Source: Craterostigma plantagineum
Taxonomy: Eukaryota; Streptophyta; Magnoliopsida; Lamiales; Linderniaceae
DNA: 64,000 bases
Direction: 5' to 3'
Assembly: GCA_027422505.1 (NCBI GenBank)
Contig: JAPQWV010000663.1
Coordinates: forward strand, 186,001 to 250,000
Position numbers and translations under genes: made by a program. The first letter of the stretch is position 1; each line of letters opens with the position of its first letter. Under the pieces are notes generated by a model, which searched no databases, was not told the DNA's origin, and worked only from the letters and a program-made list of their open reading frames with translations. Below, piece by piece: positions 31,259-41,940 of this stretch.

Positions 31259-31600
31259 ATATTTAAGTAACGTTGTTCTAAGGTTAAGCCCTCAGGAAGC
31301 CTATCGCTGAGATGCTTTAACATCAAGTAAACAGTAGAAACAGTATATGCGGTTAGTTCCCTCAAAAGTGAAATTATTCTTCGAGATAGCTTATTTTGTA
31401 TAACAGGAGAAGGGATATCGAGGTTTTGCTTGCCTCTGTCAAGGTATTCTCCGAGAAGTAATTTGCATCAAGATGGGAATAATCCATACTCGAGGAACCT
31501 AACAGGTCTTTGATAACGTCCATGTATGTTTCCTGTAAGAATTTATTTATTTTAGCACTCCATCCATGTCCATCGCTCCCTCGTCAGAAATTAAGATAGA
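31259..31600 (-). pseudogene. Unidentified coding-like relic cut by element 2
   Basis: On the minus strand a coding-like run begins with ETYMDVIKDLLGSSSMDYSH, then a one-base frame change leads into EYLDRGKQNLDIPSPVIQNK and LLRELTAYTVSTVYLMLKHL, ending PEGLTLEQRYLNMK at the GTTTC duplication of element 2. Composition and amphipathic spacing look like a real protein, but I cannot name it. A loose resemblance of the last part to HORMA-type domains was considered and is too weak to use. Codons continue past the insertion point at 21377 for only a few residues. Confidence 0.35.
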
Positions 31601-32346
31601 CGATGGTTTTCCTCCGCATTTGCATTCACAGAATCTACTCTTAATAAATTCCTTACCAGCAAAATCTTAAAATCTAGAAAAGTGATTAACAAATGCAAAT
31701 ATTATAAATGCACAAGTTCACCAAGATGTAAAAATTAGCAACTGCATCAAGAATCTAAATGAAACTCATATGTGTATTGAAATATTGATCATTTTGAATA
31801 AGCTTACAAATGTAAATATACAGAAAAAATTAAAACAACAAACTTCCCGAACAAAGAACTGGCTCTCTTTGTTCCACTTAGTAACCATTCTATCCTAGAA
31901 ATAAAAGATGATGTGTTCTATAATGCTTCAGCAGGTGAATTGTTAATTGTTAATATAACCGATCACAATTTAATTTGTTAAGTGTTAAATGATTAGCAAA
32001 GTGACACTAACAGAAATAAGTAACAAACATTATGATTAGATAAGTAGTTTTGGGCAGCTTATTCATTACTTGTAAAAAACTAACAGAAACTAAAGTACCA
32101 GGAAGCCATTGAAAACGTACTACGTGACAAACCTATCAAGCCAAAGAAAAATGAGAAACATGTTATTGTTTGAGATGCAGGAATGCAGCAGAAGACTTAT
32201 CACGTCCTCACGATGCTGTATTAAACTTACTTGTTTTTCCAATGGAACCCCACATGATCAACCAACCTCAATTCGAAACATCTAACCAACCAATCTAAAT
32301 TCTAAACACCAAATCAACTAATTAACAGAACCAAACAATAGCATAC
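31601..32346. other. Host intergenic between elements 2 and 3
   Basis: AT-rich with no recognised gene. A minus-strand donor-like ACAA|GTAAGTTT near 32225-32235 might belong to the same relic gene. Nothing else is seen. Confidence 0.4.
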
Positions 32347-32351
32347 AATAT

Positions 32352-33298
32352 TGATATGGGGCTATCCCAATGAACAAGATTATTTGTGGGGTCAAGAAAT
32401 TTAAATAACGGTAGATCGAACATTGTGAGCGTAAGGTGCTGTCTTTACGATGGGACGTGATGGGGACCTGTTGGGGGCATATTTGGTACGCTGGGGACCT
32501 GTTTGGACGTGTTTGGAACGTGGGGGACCTGCTTGGGACGTCTTTGGGACATGTTTAGACGTGGTGGACCTGCTTGGAACGTCTTTGGGACATGTTTGGA
32601 CGCGGGGGACCTGCTTGGGACATGTTTGGACGCGAGGGACCTGCTTGGGACGTGTAGGGGACGTAAATGACACATGATGTACTTGGGTCGAATCCTTGCG
32701 GATTCTACGTACACGGGCGCTCGGGAACTCTTTTTCACTATACTTTAAAGCTTTACACACTCAAACTACTTATTCCTCCCATTTCTCTCAAGAACACGTA
32801 AGAAGATAGCTAATGGGACATAAAAGATGATGTGTTTAATATAGAGAGAGAATATTCTAAATGTTAAGAAGCGTTGGAATGATGATCTCTTCTCTAAAAA
32901 ATGGCTAAGTCTCCATTTTATAGTACCTCCTAGCAGCCCTTCCAAATAATATCCCAGGATTTCCGAGGGACGTACTACCTCGGGTACTTAGGAAAAGTGA
33001 TAGGCTGCTTGATGGAATGCCCCTGCGGCTGCCACAGTGACCTGGTCAGTGGTACCTTCCTATAATGAATCGACACGCGTCTCTGTGACTTCCTTCCCTC
33101 TTTTCTGCTGTTCTGTCGTCCTGAAATACCCAAAAGTCCTCCTTCCTTTGTCCGGATAATGCTTATATCCGGGGACCTTCGCAGGTCTTTTCTCCCAGGT
33201 CCGATTCTGTACCTTATTATGGGGTTTCCTTCTTCCTGGGTCTGTTAGGCTTCTTTTATTTTTTGTTTTCTCGGCCCAGCTTAGTTGACTCCACATCA
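32352..33298 (-). repeat. 3' LTR of element 3
   Basis: TGATATGGGG to CTCCACATCA. A tandem array of GGACCTGCTTGG units with a 41-bp period (starts 32525, 32566, 32607) and a 30-bp variant (32637) lies downstream of the TATA-like box (minus strand, about 32917-32926). Confidence 0.92.
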
Positions 33299-33358
33299 AC
33301 CACTCCCCTACTCTAATTTGTCTTTTGGGACAAAAGTGAATTAGAGTAAAATAGTAAG

Positions 33359-34569
33359 ATGGGCCTTACCTCCTTATTAGGGACCTGCCGTAATTATTTC
33401 TTGAAGGGACACGCCTTTGTGAGTGGTTTAAGGTTCGATCAGTGTCTTGGGTTTCTGGCGCAGATACGACGTCCTCATTATATGTCTATCGGTCAATGTG
33501 GAGAAGGGAATCAGTTCCCAAGTTCCTTAGCGCACCCTCTGTAGCTCCCTTGCTCCTTTGCATCCTGGTGGCTAAAGACGTTCGTGAGGAGATTCCTCCT
33601 TCGGTAGGAACAAAGGATGTTCCTTTAGTTCCTTATTCTGTTATGGGAGCTCAAGAAGTTCCCATTACCGCCCTGCCTCATGCGTCAAAAGGAAAACAAC
33701 TTCGTTGAAACGTTTAGAAAGTAAAAGCAAAAAAAAGGGGGGATTCCTTCACTCTTCCTCAGGAGACGAAGTGCTGAGCCTCTTTCGGAATCTGTAGGGA
33801 CCTCACTGGTCAAGCCCCCTGCTTCCGTAGATCATCTGAACATAGCTGAAAAGATGATTGTGGTAAGTTGTTTGGTGCTCCCAGATGATCGGGGAACATC
33901 TCCCAGGGATCCGCAGAGGCGAACGAAGAACAATTGGCGAGCCATCCTCCGTTGTCTTCTAGTCCATTCTGGCATTTTTTCGTAAGTTTTACTTCTTCTT
34001 CCAGGTGGGCTGCGTAGCTGCCGTATCGTCCGCCCAGTCGTTATTCCAGGAGTTGGAGCTAGTTAATCGAGTCTTGAGGATCCAATTGGAACAAGCTTAG
34101 GCCGGGCTGTTAGCAGCAAAACGGAGGTAGCCCGGGAAATTGAATCCGGGTTGCAGAAAGGTGGAGGAGGGATGTGCCGAGTTAGTGGAGCAGCGCGAGA
34201 GGGAACTGCGGAGCTCCCAGGAACAAAGAAAGGCAGGAGCACACACTGCTTGTGGAATAGTGCGAAGAGGAGTTGCGGAGCTCCTTCGCTAGGGAGAAGG
34301 AAGAGTAGGCTGCCTAGCTGGTGGGGGAAGAGGCCGAAGGTACCTGCTTCTCTCAGCAGCATCTCCCGTCCATGGTGGTTGGAAAGGAGTTCCTAGAGGA
34401 CCTAGCCGAAGACCTGCACCAAGCGCACCTGAAGGACTTCCATTTTTTGAGGGAATTTGCACCTTTAATGCGACATTATATTAGGGGACGATACAGCGCT
34501 AGAGCCATGTCTGCTCGTCGGAACCTTCTTTCTCTCGAATGCTTCCCGGGGATCCGCAGGTTCCCTTGA
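33359..34569 (+). pseudogene. Antisense-gene remnant of element 3
   Basis: Plus-strand fragments align with the second half of the element 1 antisense gene: VAKDVREEIPPSVG (PARDVREEVPPNTI), a degraded LGR segment, an intron-like stretch ending CTTCTTCCAG|GTGGGCTGC near 34001-34010, a coiled-coil part and KEFLEDLAEDLHQAHLKDFH followed by APLMRHYIRG (element 1: KKFLSDLAEDWRQEYLKDPL, VPLMQHYFEG). The splice acceptor here looks intact, and its position supports intron 2 of the element 1 gene. The front domain is missing. Confidence 0.7.
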
Positions 34570-35039
34570 ACCCTTAGCTCTAGCTCCCTGCGACGTCGAT
34601 ATCTTTGAACTCCCATGCATCGACTTCATCTCTTCGGAGAGCCCTGCTCCTGCAATGTTTTAGGGAGCACAACTCACCTGTGTTCAGTGTCTCCGTTGGA
34701 ACCCCTTTTTCCTTATGGTTTATAGTCGTCGTTCCGTCCGTCATCCTTGGGGACTGGAGGGACCTGATAGGGACCTGATGGCGGAGCTCCTTTACGAGCC
34801 TTGGAGGAGATCCTCAGGTCCTGCTGCACATTGCTTCTAGCTCCCTGGGCATCCTCTTTTTTGCCTTTTTATGGTAGTGATGACCTGTAAGAAATACTAT
34901 GTCATTTTTTCCTTTCGAGGCATAATGGTGTGTGGGAGCTTAACTCCCCATGTTCGTGATTACATCGGAGTTCCCTTTCTCCTTGTATTATAGTTTCTTT
35001 TGCGGGACCTGATGGATGTTTCTGTGACCATCATTATCG

Positions 35040-35890
35040 TGGCATGGTTATAGCAGCAGCTCGCTTATTCAATTCGTAAGTCAAGTACGAATTCACACCC
35101 TTGGTTGCAATGACCGTCTCATTGTCCTCGGGTGTCGGTTTGCGCTAGGCTCTCTTTGTTCTTAGCGAGTTCAGTATCTGGGTAGACACTTAGGCCTACA
35201 AAATTATAACCCCGAGGATCCCCTCATCGATTTACCCTGGTTATAGCGCCAGCTTCGCTCTTAGGTACCATTCACGTCAGGCCTACTGAGAACCTTTGAT
35301 GTCCTGTACACCGCAGCCCGTCAGCGGCGGCATCTTGTACGCCCTCATGGGCATCTTTCACGTCGCAGACCTGTGGCCTTTGATGTCGGGTACACCACCG
35401 ACCCGTCGGTCCTTGCATCATCTCGCATCGCAGACTATCGGTCTTTGATATCGGGTACACCTTGGGTCCGTCGACCTTCGGCATCTTGTCACATCGCAGA
35501 TATATTTGACGTCCTGTACACCGTAGGTCCTTAAACCCTTGGCATCATGTCACACCGCAGATATATTATCTTTTGCGTCTTGTACGCCGCAGGCCCGTCG
35601 ACCTTTGGCATCAATCGTATTATTCAGTACCACTATTATATATATATATATATATAAAAGACCTATATCAGCCCTCAACCTTATATCACGCCGCGGACCC
35701 ATAGGTCGTTGATCTCGTCACGCCACAGACCCAGAGGTCCTTCGTGTCATTCACGCCGCAGACCGGGAGGTCCTTGGTGTTATTTATGCCACAGACCCGG
35801 GGGTCTTTGGTGTCATTCACGCCACCGACCCGGAGGTCATTGGTGTCAAGGGACCTTCACGCCTGCAGGTCCCGTATAAACAAGGGCCTT
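35040..35890 (-). repeat. Expanded 3' UTR repeats of element 3
   Basis: Diverged copies of the 64-bp unit run from about 35280 to 35630 (GATGTCCTGTACACCGCAGC, GTCGACCTTTGGCATC), then an (AT)n tract at 35637-35655. A second array of about 33-34 bp follows at 35685-35850 (CACGCCGCAGACC, GGAGGTCCTTGGTGT). The second array is not obvious in elements 1 or 2, so it is a copy-specific expansion. Confidence 0.8.
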
Positions 35891-36046
35891 CGAGTATCGG
35901 AGCTGCACTTAGAAGTCCTTAACAGGTAGGTTGGACCCTTGATTGCCAGCATGGATCTAGGCTTATTGCTCTCGACTCCTCGTGTCTATGCACGACAGTT
36001 GCTAACAGGTCTCATGAGATAGGATCCTTACGCGTCGTACGGAGCT

Positions 36047-36350
36047 TTACAGGGGATCACATCCCAGATATGGCGAAGCTCTGTCACCATGTGGAGCCGT
36101 AACCTGTTCCGTGGTCCACCATTGATTTTTATTCGGGGGAGAATGATCTAGCGTATGAAACTCCCAAGGCGAGTGCACACTTCCCAAGACCTCCGTTGGG
36201 ATGTGGATTCGAGGTCTATCTTTCTGGTAGGTCCATCCCCTCATGTCTTTCAATTCCATGTCCTTCGGGACCTCCGGAACAGAGGTCCTCCAATCGTCAA
36301 CTCCTTATGTGCTTTTCACAAGCTTCTGTGTCGATTGTTTTCACTGTGAG
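36047..36350 (-). pseudogene. Integrase remnant of element 3
   Basis: QKDRPRIHIPTEVLGSVHSP matches the stretch just after the integrase zinc finger of element 1 (QKYGPRIHSPAEHLGTMYSP). The frame then diverges; the DIVGPF, SDNGTQF and catalytic Glu blocks are absent. Confidence 0.7.
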
Positions 36351-36629
36351 ATAGGTGATATCATCCCCGTGAGTGGTCACATTCTTGCTCGCCACTTTAG
36401 CTAAGTAATCGACCTTATTCTTTCTTCTCTTGGGACCTGCATAATTTTACATCAGTCAAATTCCGTTGTTAATTCCTTAACCTTTCCATATTCCATCATC
36501 TTCACGTCCTTTATTTCATAATTCCCTTCGTTTGTTGCACCACCATTTGTGGATCTAGGAACAAAACGATATTCCCTGCTCCATTTCCTTCGCGATCCGT
36601 CGGGAATTAAGGCAATGTATTCGGACTGA

Positions 36630-37330
36630 TTATGTGGGCCTTAAATCTCTGGGAAGTCGTGGATCCGTATGCATGCACCTCCCGTTGTTGCTTCTGTGTT
36701 CCTTTGGTGGTCTCAAGCACGAAATCGAAGAAGGTCTGAACTTTTTGACGGTCGTTCGTTGTCTGAGTTCCCTATCGTGCTCCCCTAGCTTGATGGCGCA
36801 TTTCACCATTCTCCAGGGTAGATCTGACCGGCTTATCATCTGGTTACATCCTCCAACAGCTCCTTGCTTCATAAGGTGGGTCAGCTCTGGGAGGTCCCTC
36901 CTTCCATTAGTAAGACGGAGCTAATGCTTCCATGGAGAAATACGACGCCCACTCGTCCCCTATTAGATGTTTTGTTGGAGAGGTGTATTATGGAGGTATT
37001 CCTTCAATTCTTCAAAGGCAGGGTCGCAATTTTCAGTCCGCTCATGTTCTTCGCTCTTTCGTAGCACATTTGAAGAATAGGAGGTTCTTCTTGGCTGAGA
37101 GCCACCAACCTTCCTACTGGCCTCTGGACATACCAAATCCCCTGGTAGGCGACTATGGCACTGGAGACCTCATACCCAGAGGTGGAGTCCACCAGCTGAT
37201 TCACTTGGGGTGATGGAGAATGATCCCTAGGACGCGCGTTGCTCAGGTCCCTGAAGTCAATGTACATCCTCCGCTTTCCGTTTCTTTTTTATAAGGACGA
37301 CATTAGCCGGCTATGTAGGGAACTGGATCT
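36630..37330 (-). pseudogene. RT and RNase H remnants of element 3 with RT-core deletion
   Basis: 37267-37004 reads YIDFRDLSNARPRDHSPSP, DSTSGYEVSSAIVAYQG, then directly IWYVQRPVGRLVAL. In element 1 AYQG and VQRLTGRLAAL are 132 codons apart with YVDD between them. The deletion keeps frame. Native RNase H is largely gone; SDLPWRMVKCAIKLGEHD and the start of the second RNase H (LRPPKEHRSNNGRCMHTDP) follow in broken frames at 36872-36630. Confidence 0.8.
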
Positions 37331-37372
37331 CTTGGACATGACTTGCTTGGAAAAGCTTGTCTACTTCCTCCT

Positions 37373-37960
37373 TCAGGATCTGGGCTCTTTCAGTCCCGCA
37401 CGATCGGAGCTTCTATTTAATAGGTCGTCTTCTTGGTATGATGATGTGTGGTGATATCCGGGCGAACTCCAGTCATATACTTTGGAGAAAATGTGAATAC
37501 GTCCGCATTTTTTGTAGACATCCCACCAGCTTCTTGCCGGGATCTTGTCATAAGCTAGAGGGTCCCTTTCCTTTTGTCTCAATCCTCTGATCTCCCATTT
37601 TTTGTAACATCACTTCCTTTTGTTGCTGCCCTAGCGTCATTTGGGTCTCATCGTCAGGAGCTTCGTTGACTCCTTCGCCATTGGGTGGGCTCTTCTCCAT
37701 GTCCTTTAAGCGTTGTGATTCCTTCCGTTGGTTGTATCTCCGGAGGTCGGACTTCCCCTATCTTTGGAGGCATTGTTGTGGGGTCTGGCCACATGTGTTC
37801 CATCTCCTGGCACAAATCGAACTTCGGCCGGTGCACCCTCGTACGTCTCACAAATCCCCTTGCATTTGGATCTCTGATAGCATGACTTTAGAACTCTTGG
37901 GCACTCATCGGGATCCTTTTTATCTGGTCTTCCAGCAACGATGGGGATAAAAAGCTTTGG
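37373..37960 (-). pseudogene. Gag-protease linker remnant of element 3
   Basis: Minus-strand fragments match element 2 at 26243-26708: RPKFDLCQEMEHMWPDPTTM, RPPEIQPTEGITTLKGHGEE and a downstream CGRIHIFSK piece that corresponds to DLFAFSPKD of element 1. The protease active-site motif is not present. Confidence 0.6.
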
Positions 37961-38080
37961 ATAGGATGGGCGTGACCTAATTTGGAGGCAGTGGGGGTTG
38001 TCTGCCTTTATTAGGCACAGATCCCCCTACTTCTTTTTTCGGCGAGCTTGGAGTCATGTTTTCCGTTGCGGCCAACAAGC

Positions 38081-40300
38081 TCACCATAGGTCTACGATCT
38101 GCGGAGCTTCGGACCTTCGACTGCTCAGGTGTACAATTTTGGGCTCTGTTGGAGGTTGGGATCCACCTTGCCCGGAGCTCCTATTATGATAGAGATGTGA
38201 GCCTTGATCAGCACTGGCCCCCAGAAGATGCGGGGGTTGTCTGCTCCTAGTCGGCACAGATCCTCCGGGCTTCTTCTCGGCTACCTTCACAACTTGGTCG
38301 AGGCCATGGCCTACAAACTTACTCCGATGTTCCATTAGGATGGACCCTTCGATTTCGTCATATCCTTCTGCTGATGTACGCGTGGAGGTCCCTCTTCATT
38401 CTTTCCCGACTGCGGGCGACGATGTGGAGTTCCCTCGAATGACCGAATGGAACTGGGAACTAGCTACAACAACTGTTGACCAATCGTGACTTGGGGACAA
38501 AGAAGATCTTCACACAGGAGCATCTTGGATCCTTCATGGAGCTGTTATGGTAGATCCCTTAACAGATGGCTCGGTGTTTTGCCATCATAGGGGAGCTGAC
38601 TCAGAGGTCCCCAAGAGTGAACCTTTGCATGTGACTGAGGTGCGGGACTTGGGGATCCCTAACTCACAACTCGTGTCTTTGTTTCTAGGCAGCTGGTCTT
38701 TCATAAATCCCCTTTGGTTGTTTTTTAATGCTAGTGGAGAGCAAAGGCCATAGGTCCCGATTTAATAGGTAGGTCCTTCTCGCATATTTTCTTCGTTACC
38801 AATGCGGAGCTGGTCTCTGGAGATCTTCACATGCGAGCGATGAGCTGGGCTTATGAACTCCGAGTGGTGAAATCGAGCGTTCGCACGATAGTACGGAGCT
38901 GACTTTGACCTCCTGTGGATCGTACACTAGCGTGGAGTCGAGCTTAGGTAAGGTCTTCGAATAATTTAAAGTTCCTAAGCATCAATGGTCCGTTTCGGAA
39001 ACCATGCCTCAGCTTTCAGATGATGGCGGGGCTGTCGCGCCTTTGTCTAGAGAGAGTGGGAGTCGTCTGCCCTTATACGTCATAGACCTCCAGGACTCCT
39101 TGTTGATCACCTCCAAATCATATTTGCTATCGCGACTAGTTCCACTTTAAGGTGTTTCGTCATGATGAGCCACTTGATCATATCCTTCAAATAACAACAA
39201 GTATTAGTGCGGTGCGTATATTTATCATGATAAAATAATATATAACAGAGAATGAGATTTAGAGGGCCCTGCGGTCCCGGCTAAGAGCCTTATCAGTGCG
39301 GGATGTCTCCCGTGGATCTTCATGTGCCCACGTGGAATGGGGCTTTTATCCCTCGCGGATCTTCAGCCGTCAGCGCGGAGCTTGGCTTGTAACTCCCACG
39401 TATCTTTGGATATCAGCATGGAGCTTGACTTCTAGGTCCCACAAACCTTCGCATGCTAACGAGGAGCTTGGCTAGTATCTCCTGTGGATCTTTGGACGTC
39501 AGCTTGGAGATGTTTTATAGGTCCTACGGACCTTCTCGTGCCGGCGAGGAGCTTGGCTGGTATCTCCAACGGCTCTTTAGGCGTTAGCATGGAGCTGGGC
39601 TCTTTTGCCTTCATTCCAGCACGAGGTCGGTCTTCGTAAATTCCAATGGCTCTCCATAAAGGAGTTGAGCTTTACGGATCAACCTGGAACTTGGCTCTTA
39701 GATCCAAAACATAGGAGCTAGGGTCTTCATGGAGCTCGGGGTTTTAAGCCTTCTGCCAGCACGGGGCTGGGCTTTTAGGTCCCGAGGGGGAGCTTCGAGT
39801 CTTCTCGCCAGCGCGGAGCTGGGCTTTTAGGTCCCGATGGGGGAGCTTCGAATCTTCTTGCCAGCGCGGAGCTGGGATTTTAGATCCCGAAGGAGGAGCT
39901 TCGGTTCTTCTTGCCAGCGCAGAGCCGGGCTTTTAGATCCCGAAGGGGGAGCTTCGGGTCTTGTTGCCAGCACGGAGCTGGACTTTTAAGTCCTTCAGAT
40001 GCTCAGGTGCATGATTCGGGCTCTGTTGGCCATTGGAGTCCCTAGTGCCTCGCACCCCTACTATGACAGGGACATGAGTCCTGACGAGAACTGGCCCCCA
40101 TCTGGAGAAGGTGGACGTCGTCTGCTTTTAGCTGGCACAGCTCTTACAGACTCCTCCTCGGATCTTGCTCGAGGCCCTGATCAGTGACCTCCCTCAGATT
40201 TGCCGCTAGAATGAGTCATTTAATTTTATCCTTCAAGAGACAACAATTGTTAGTATGGGAGTCATGTTATCATGGTATATAAATGAGAATGAAATTTTGA
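38081..40300 (-). repeat. Three gag-knuckle modules and tandem arrays in element 3
   Basis: The zinc-knuckle/Pro-rich part of gag appears three times, at about 38110-38350, 39090-39330 and 40000-40300. The copies share tracts such as TCATGATAAAATAATATATA and AGAGGGCCCTGCGGTC, and Pro-rich ends (GGACATGAGTCCTGA-type). Between them lie arrays: degenerate units at 38790-38960 and 39330-39780, and a clear 52-53-bp array at 39780-39990 (GCCAGCGCGGAGCTGGGCTT). The layout parallels element 2, so the module repetition predates the split of the two copies. Confidence 0.7.
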
Positions 40301-40562
40301 GGGTCCTCGAGTTCCGGCTAAGGGCCTCCTTATCGCGAGAGGTCCTCAGGCTGATGTCAGGATGTCTCCTGGATTTGCCTAGTGATGTGTATCTCCATGG
40401 GATTCTTGACAGAGATTCCCAGGGTTCCTGTGGTGAGACCGTGGTACTAGCTTCCCTTTTTTCTAAGCGTGGCAGCTTTTTTCCTTCTTCTGAAGCTTCC
40501 AGCTCCCTTCATGTTATCGGGTGGTTCACTAGCGGAACTGGCGGAGGTCCCCCGTGGGTGTT

Positions 40563-40790
40563 CTAGTATCTCGTTTTGACCATCTTGCTCCTCTTCCTCA
40601 TCTCGGGACTGTCTTTCAGGTTATGGTTGTTCCTCAACACGTTTGGCAGTTCTTCGAGGTCCTCCTCCCTTACACGGTTTACTTTCTGCCTTTGACTGAC
40701 TTTTGGGTGTTTCCTGAGGCTCTGAGGATGCTCTTGGGGGTCATTTTTCTGCTTCATTTCCCCTGCCACTTCCATAAATCGGCCATCCAC
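40563..40790 (-). pseudogene. Gag leader of element 3
   Basis: MDGRFMEVAGEMKQKNDPQE and NRVREEDLEELPNVLRN align with the element 1 leader around VDGQFTEVTGENEAE. Unlike element 1, there is no stop at the position of the TAG at 11546-11548. The frame ends at 40563 before any capsid domain. Confidence 0.6.
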
Positions 40791-40942
40791 CTACTCTGCT
40801 CCCACCGGTGATCGGGCTTTTCGTCGTTGTCTCCGGTTCATCCATTTCGTCCCAACAAGCATAAAGAAAAGAAGGAGACATGAACATCAAGCACAGCTTC
40901 GCACATAACATCAAAAGTTACTCACGCGTTCAACTCTGAATT

Positions 40943-40960
40943 TTCCCACAGACGGCGCCA
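40943..40960 (-). other. Primer-binding site of element 3
   Basis: Reverse complement reads TGGCGCCGTCTGTGGGAA, beside the right LTR; same as element 2. Confidence 0.85.
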
Positions 40961-40962
40961 TT

Positions 40963-41935
40963 TGATATGGGGCTATCCCAATCAACAAGATTTATTTGTG
41001 GGGTTCAAGAAATTTAAATAATGGTAGATCGAATATTGTGAGGTGTTTAAGGGCGTAAGGTGCTGTCTTTACGATGGACGTGATGGGGACCTGTTGGGGG
41101 CATATTTAGTACATTGGGGACCTGTTTGGACGTGTTTTGAATGTGGGGGACCTGCTTGGGACATCTTTGGGGACATGTTTAGACGCGGAGGACCTGCTTG
41201 GAACGTCTTTGGGACATGTTTGGACGCGGGGGACCTGCTTGGGACATCTTTGGGACATGTTTGGACGCGGGGGACCTGCTTGGGACGTGTAGGGGACGTA
41301 AATAAAATGACACATGATGTACGTGGTTCGAATCCTTGCGGATTCTACGTCCACGGGCGCTCGGGAAATCTTTTTCACTATACTTTGAAGCTTTACACAC
41401 TCAAACTACTTATTCCTCCCATTTCTCTCAAGAACACATAAGAAGATAGCTAATGGGACATAAAAGATGATGTGTTTAATATAGAGAGAGAATATTAATG
41501 TTAAGAAGCGTTGGAATGATGATCTCTTCTCTCAAAATGGCTAAGTCTCCATTTTATAGTACCTCCTAGCAGCCCTTCCAAATAATTTCCCAGGATTTCC
41601 GAGGACGTACTACCTAGGGTACTTAGGAAAAGTGACAGGCTGCTTGATGGAATGACCCCTGCGGCAGCCACAGTGACCTGGTCAGTGGTACCTTCCTATA
41701 ATAAATCGACACGCGTCTCTGTGACTTCCTTCCCTCTTTTCTGCTGTTCTGTCGTCCTGAAATACCCAAAAGTCCTCCTTCCTTTGTCCGGATAATGCTT
41801 ATATCCGGGGGACCTTCGCAGGTCCTTTCTCCCAGGTCCGATTCTGTACATTATTATGGGCTTTCCTTCTTCCTGGGCTTATTAGGCTTCTTTTTATTTT
41901 TGTTTTCACGGCCCAGCTTAGTTGAGTCCACATCA
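40963..41935 (-). repeat. 5' LTR of element 3
   Basis: 973 bp. TATA-like ACTATAAAAT on the minus strand at about 41551-41560. The GGACCTGCTTGG array at 41085-41290 has one more 41-bp unit than the 3' LTR, which explains part of the length difference. Confidence 0.92.
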
Positions 41936-41940
41936 AATAT

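Larger units (their letters stand above)
32352..41935 (-). mobile_element. Element 3: non-autonomous Tat-lineage retrotransposon (9584 bp)
   Basis: LTRs at 32352-33298 (947 bp) and 40963-41935 (973 bp), duplication AATAT at 32347-32351 and 41936-41940, primer-binding site beside the right LTR on the minus strand. The interior matches element 2 part for part: shortened antisense gene, repeat-rich 3' UTR, broken integrase, RT missing its core, repeated gag-knuckle modules with tandem arrays, gag leader. LTR differences (a few percent plus indels) make it older than element 2. Confidence 0.93.

Noticed and set aside
31180..31365. HORMA-domain assignment for the relic at 31259-31600
   Set aside because: Only a loose hydrophobic pattern agrees; the diagnostic downstream block is absent because the sequence is interrupted.
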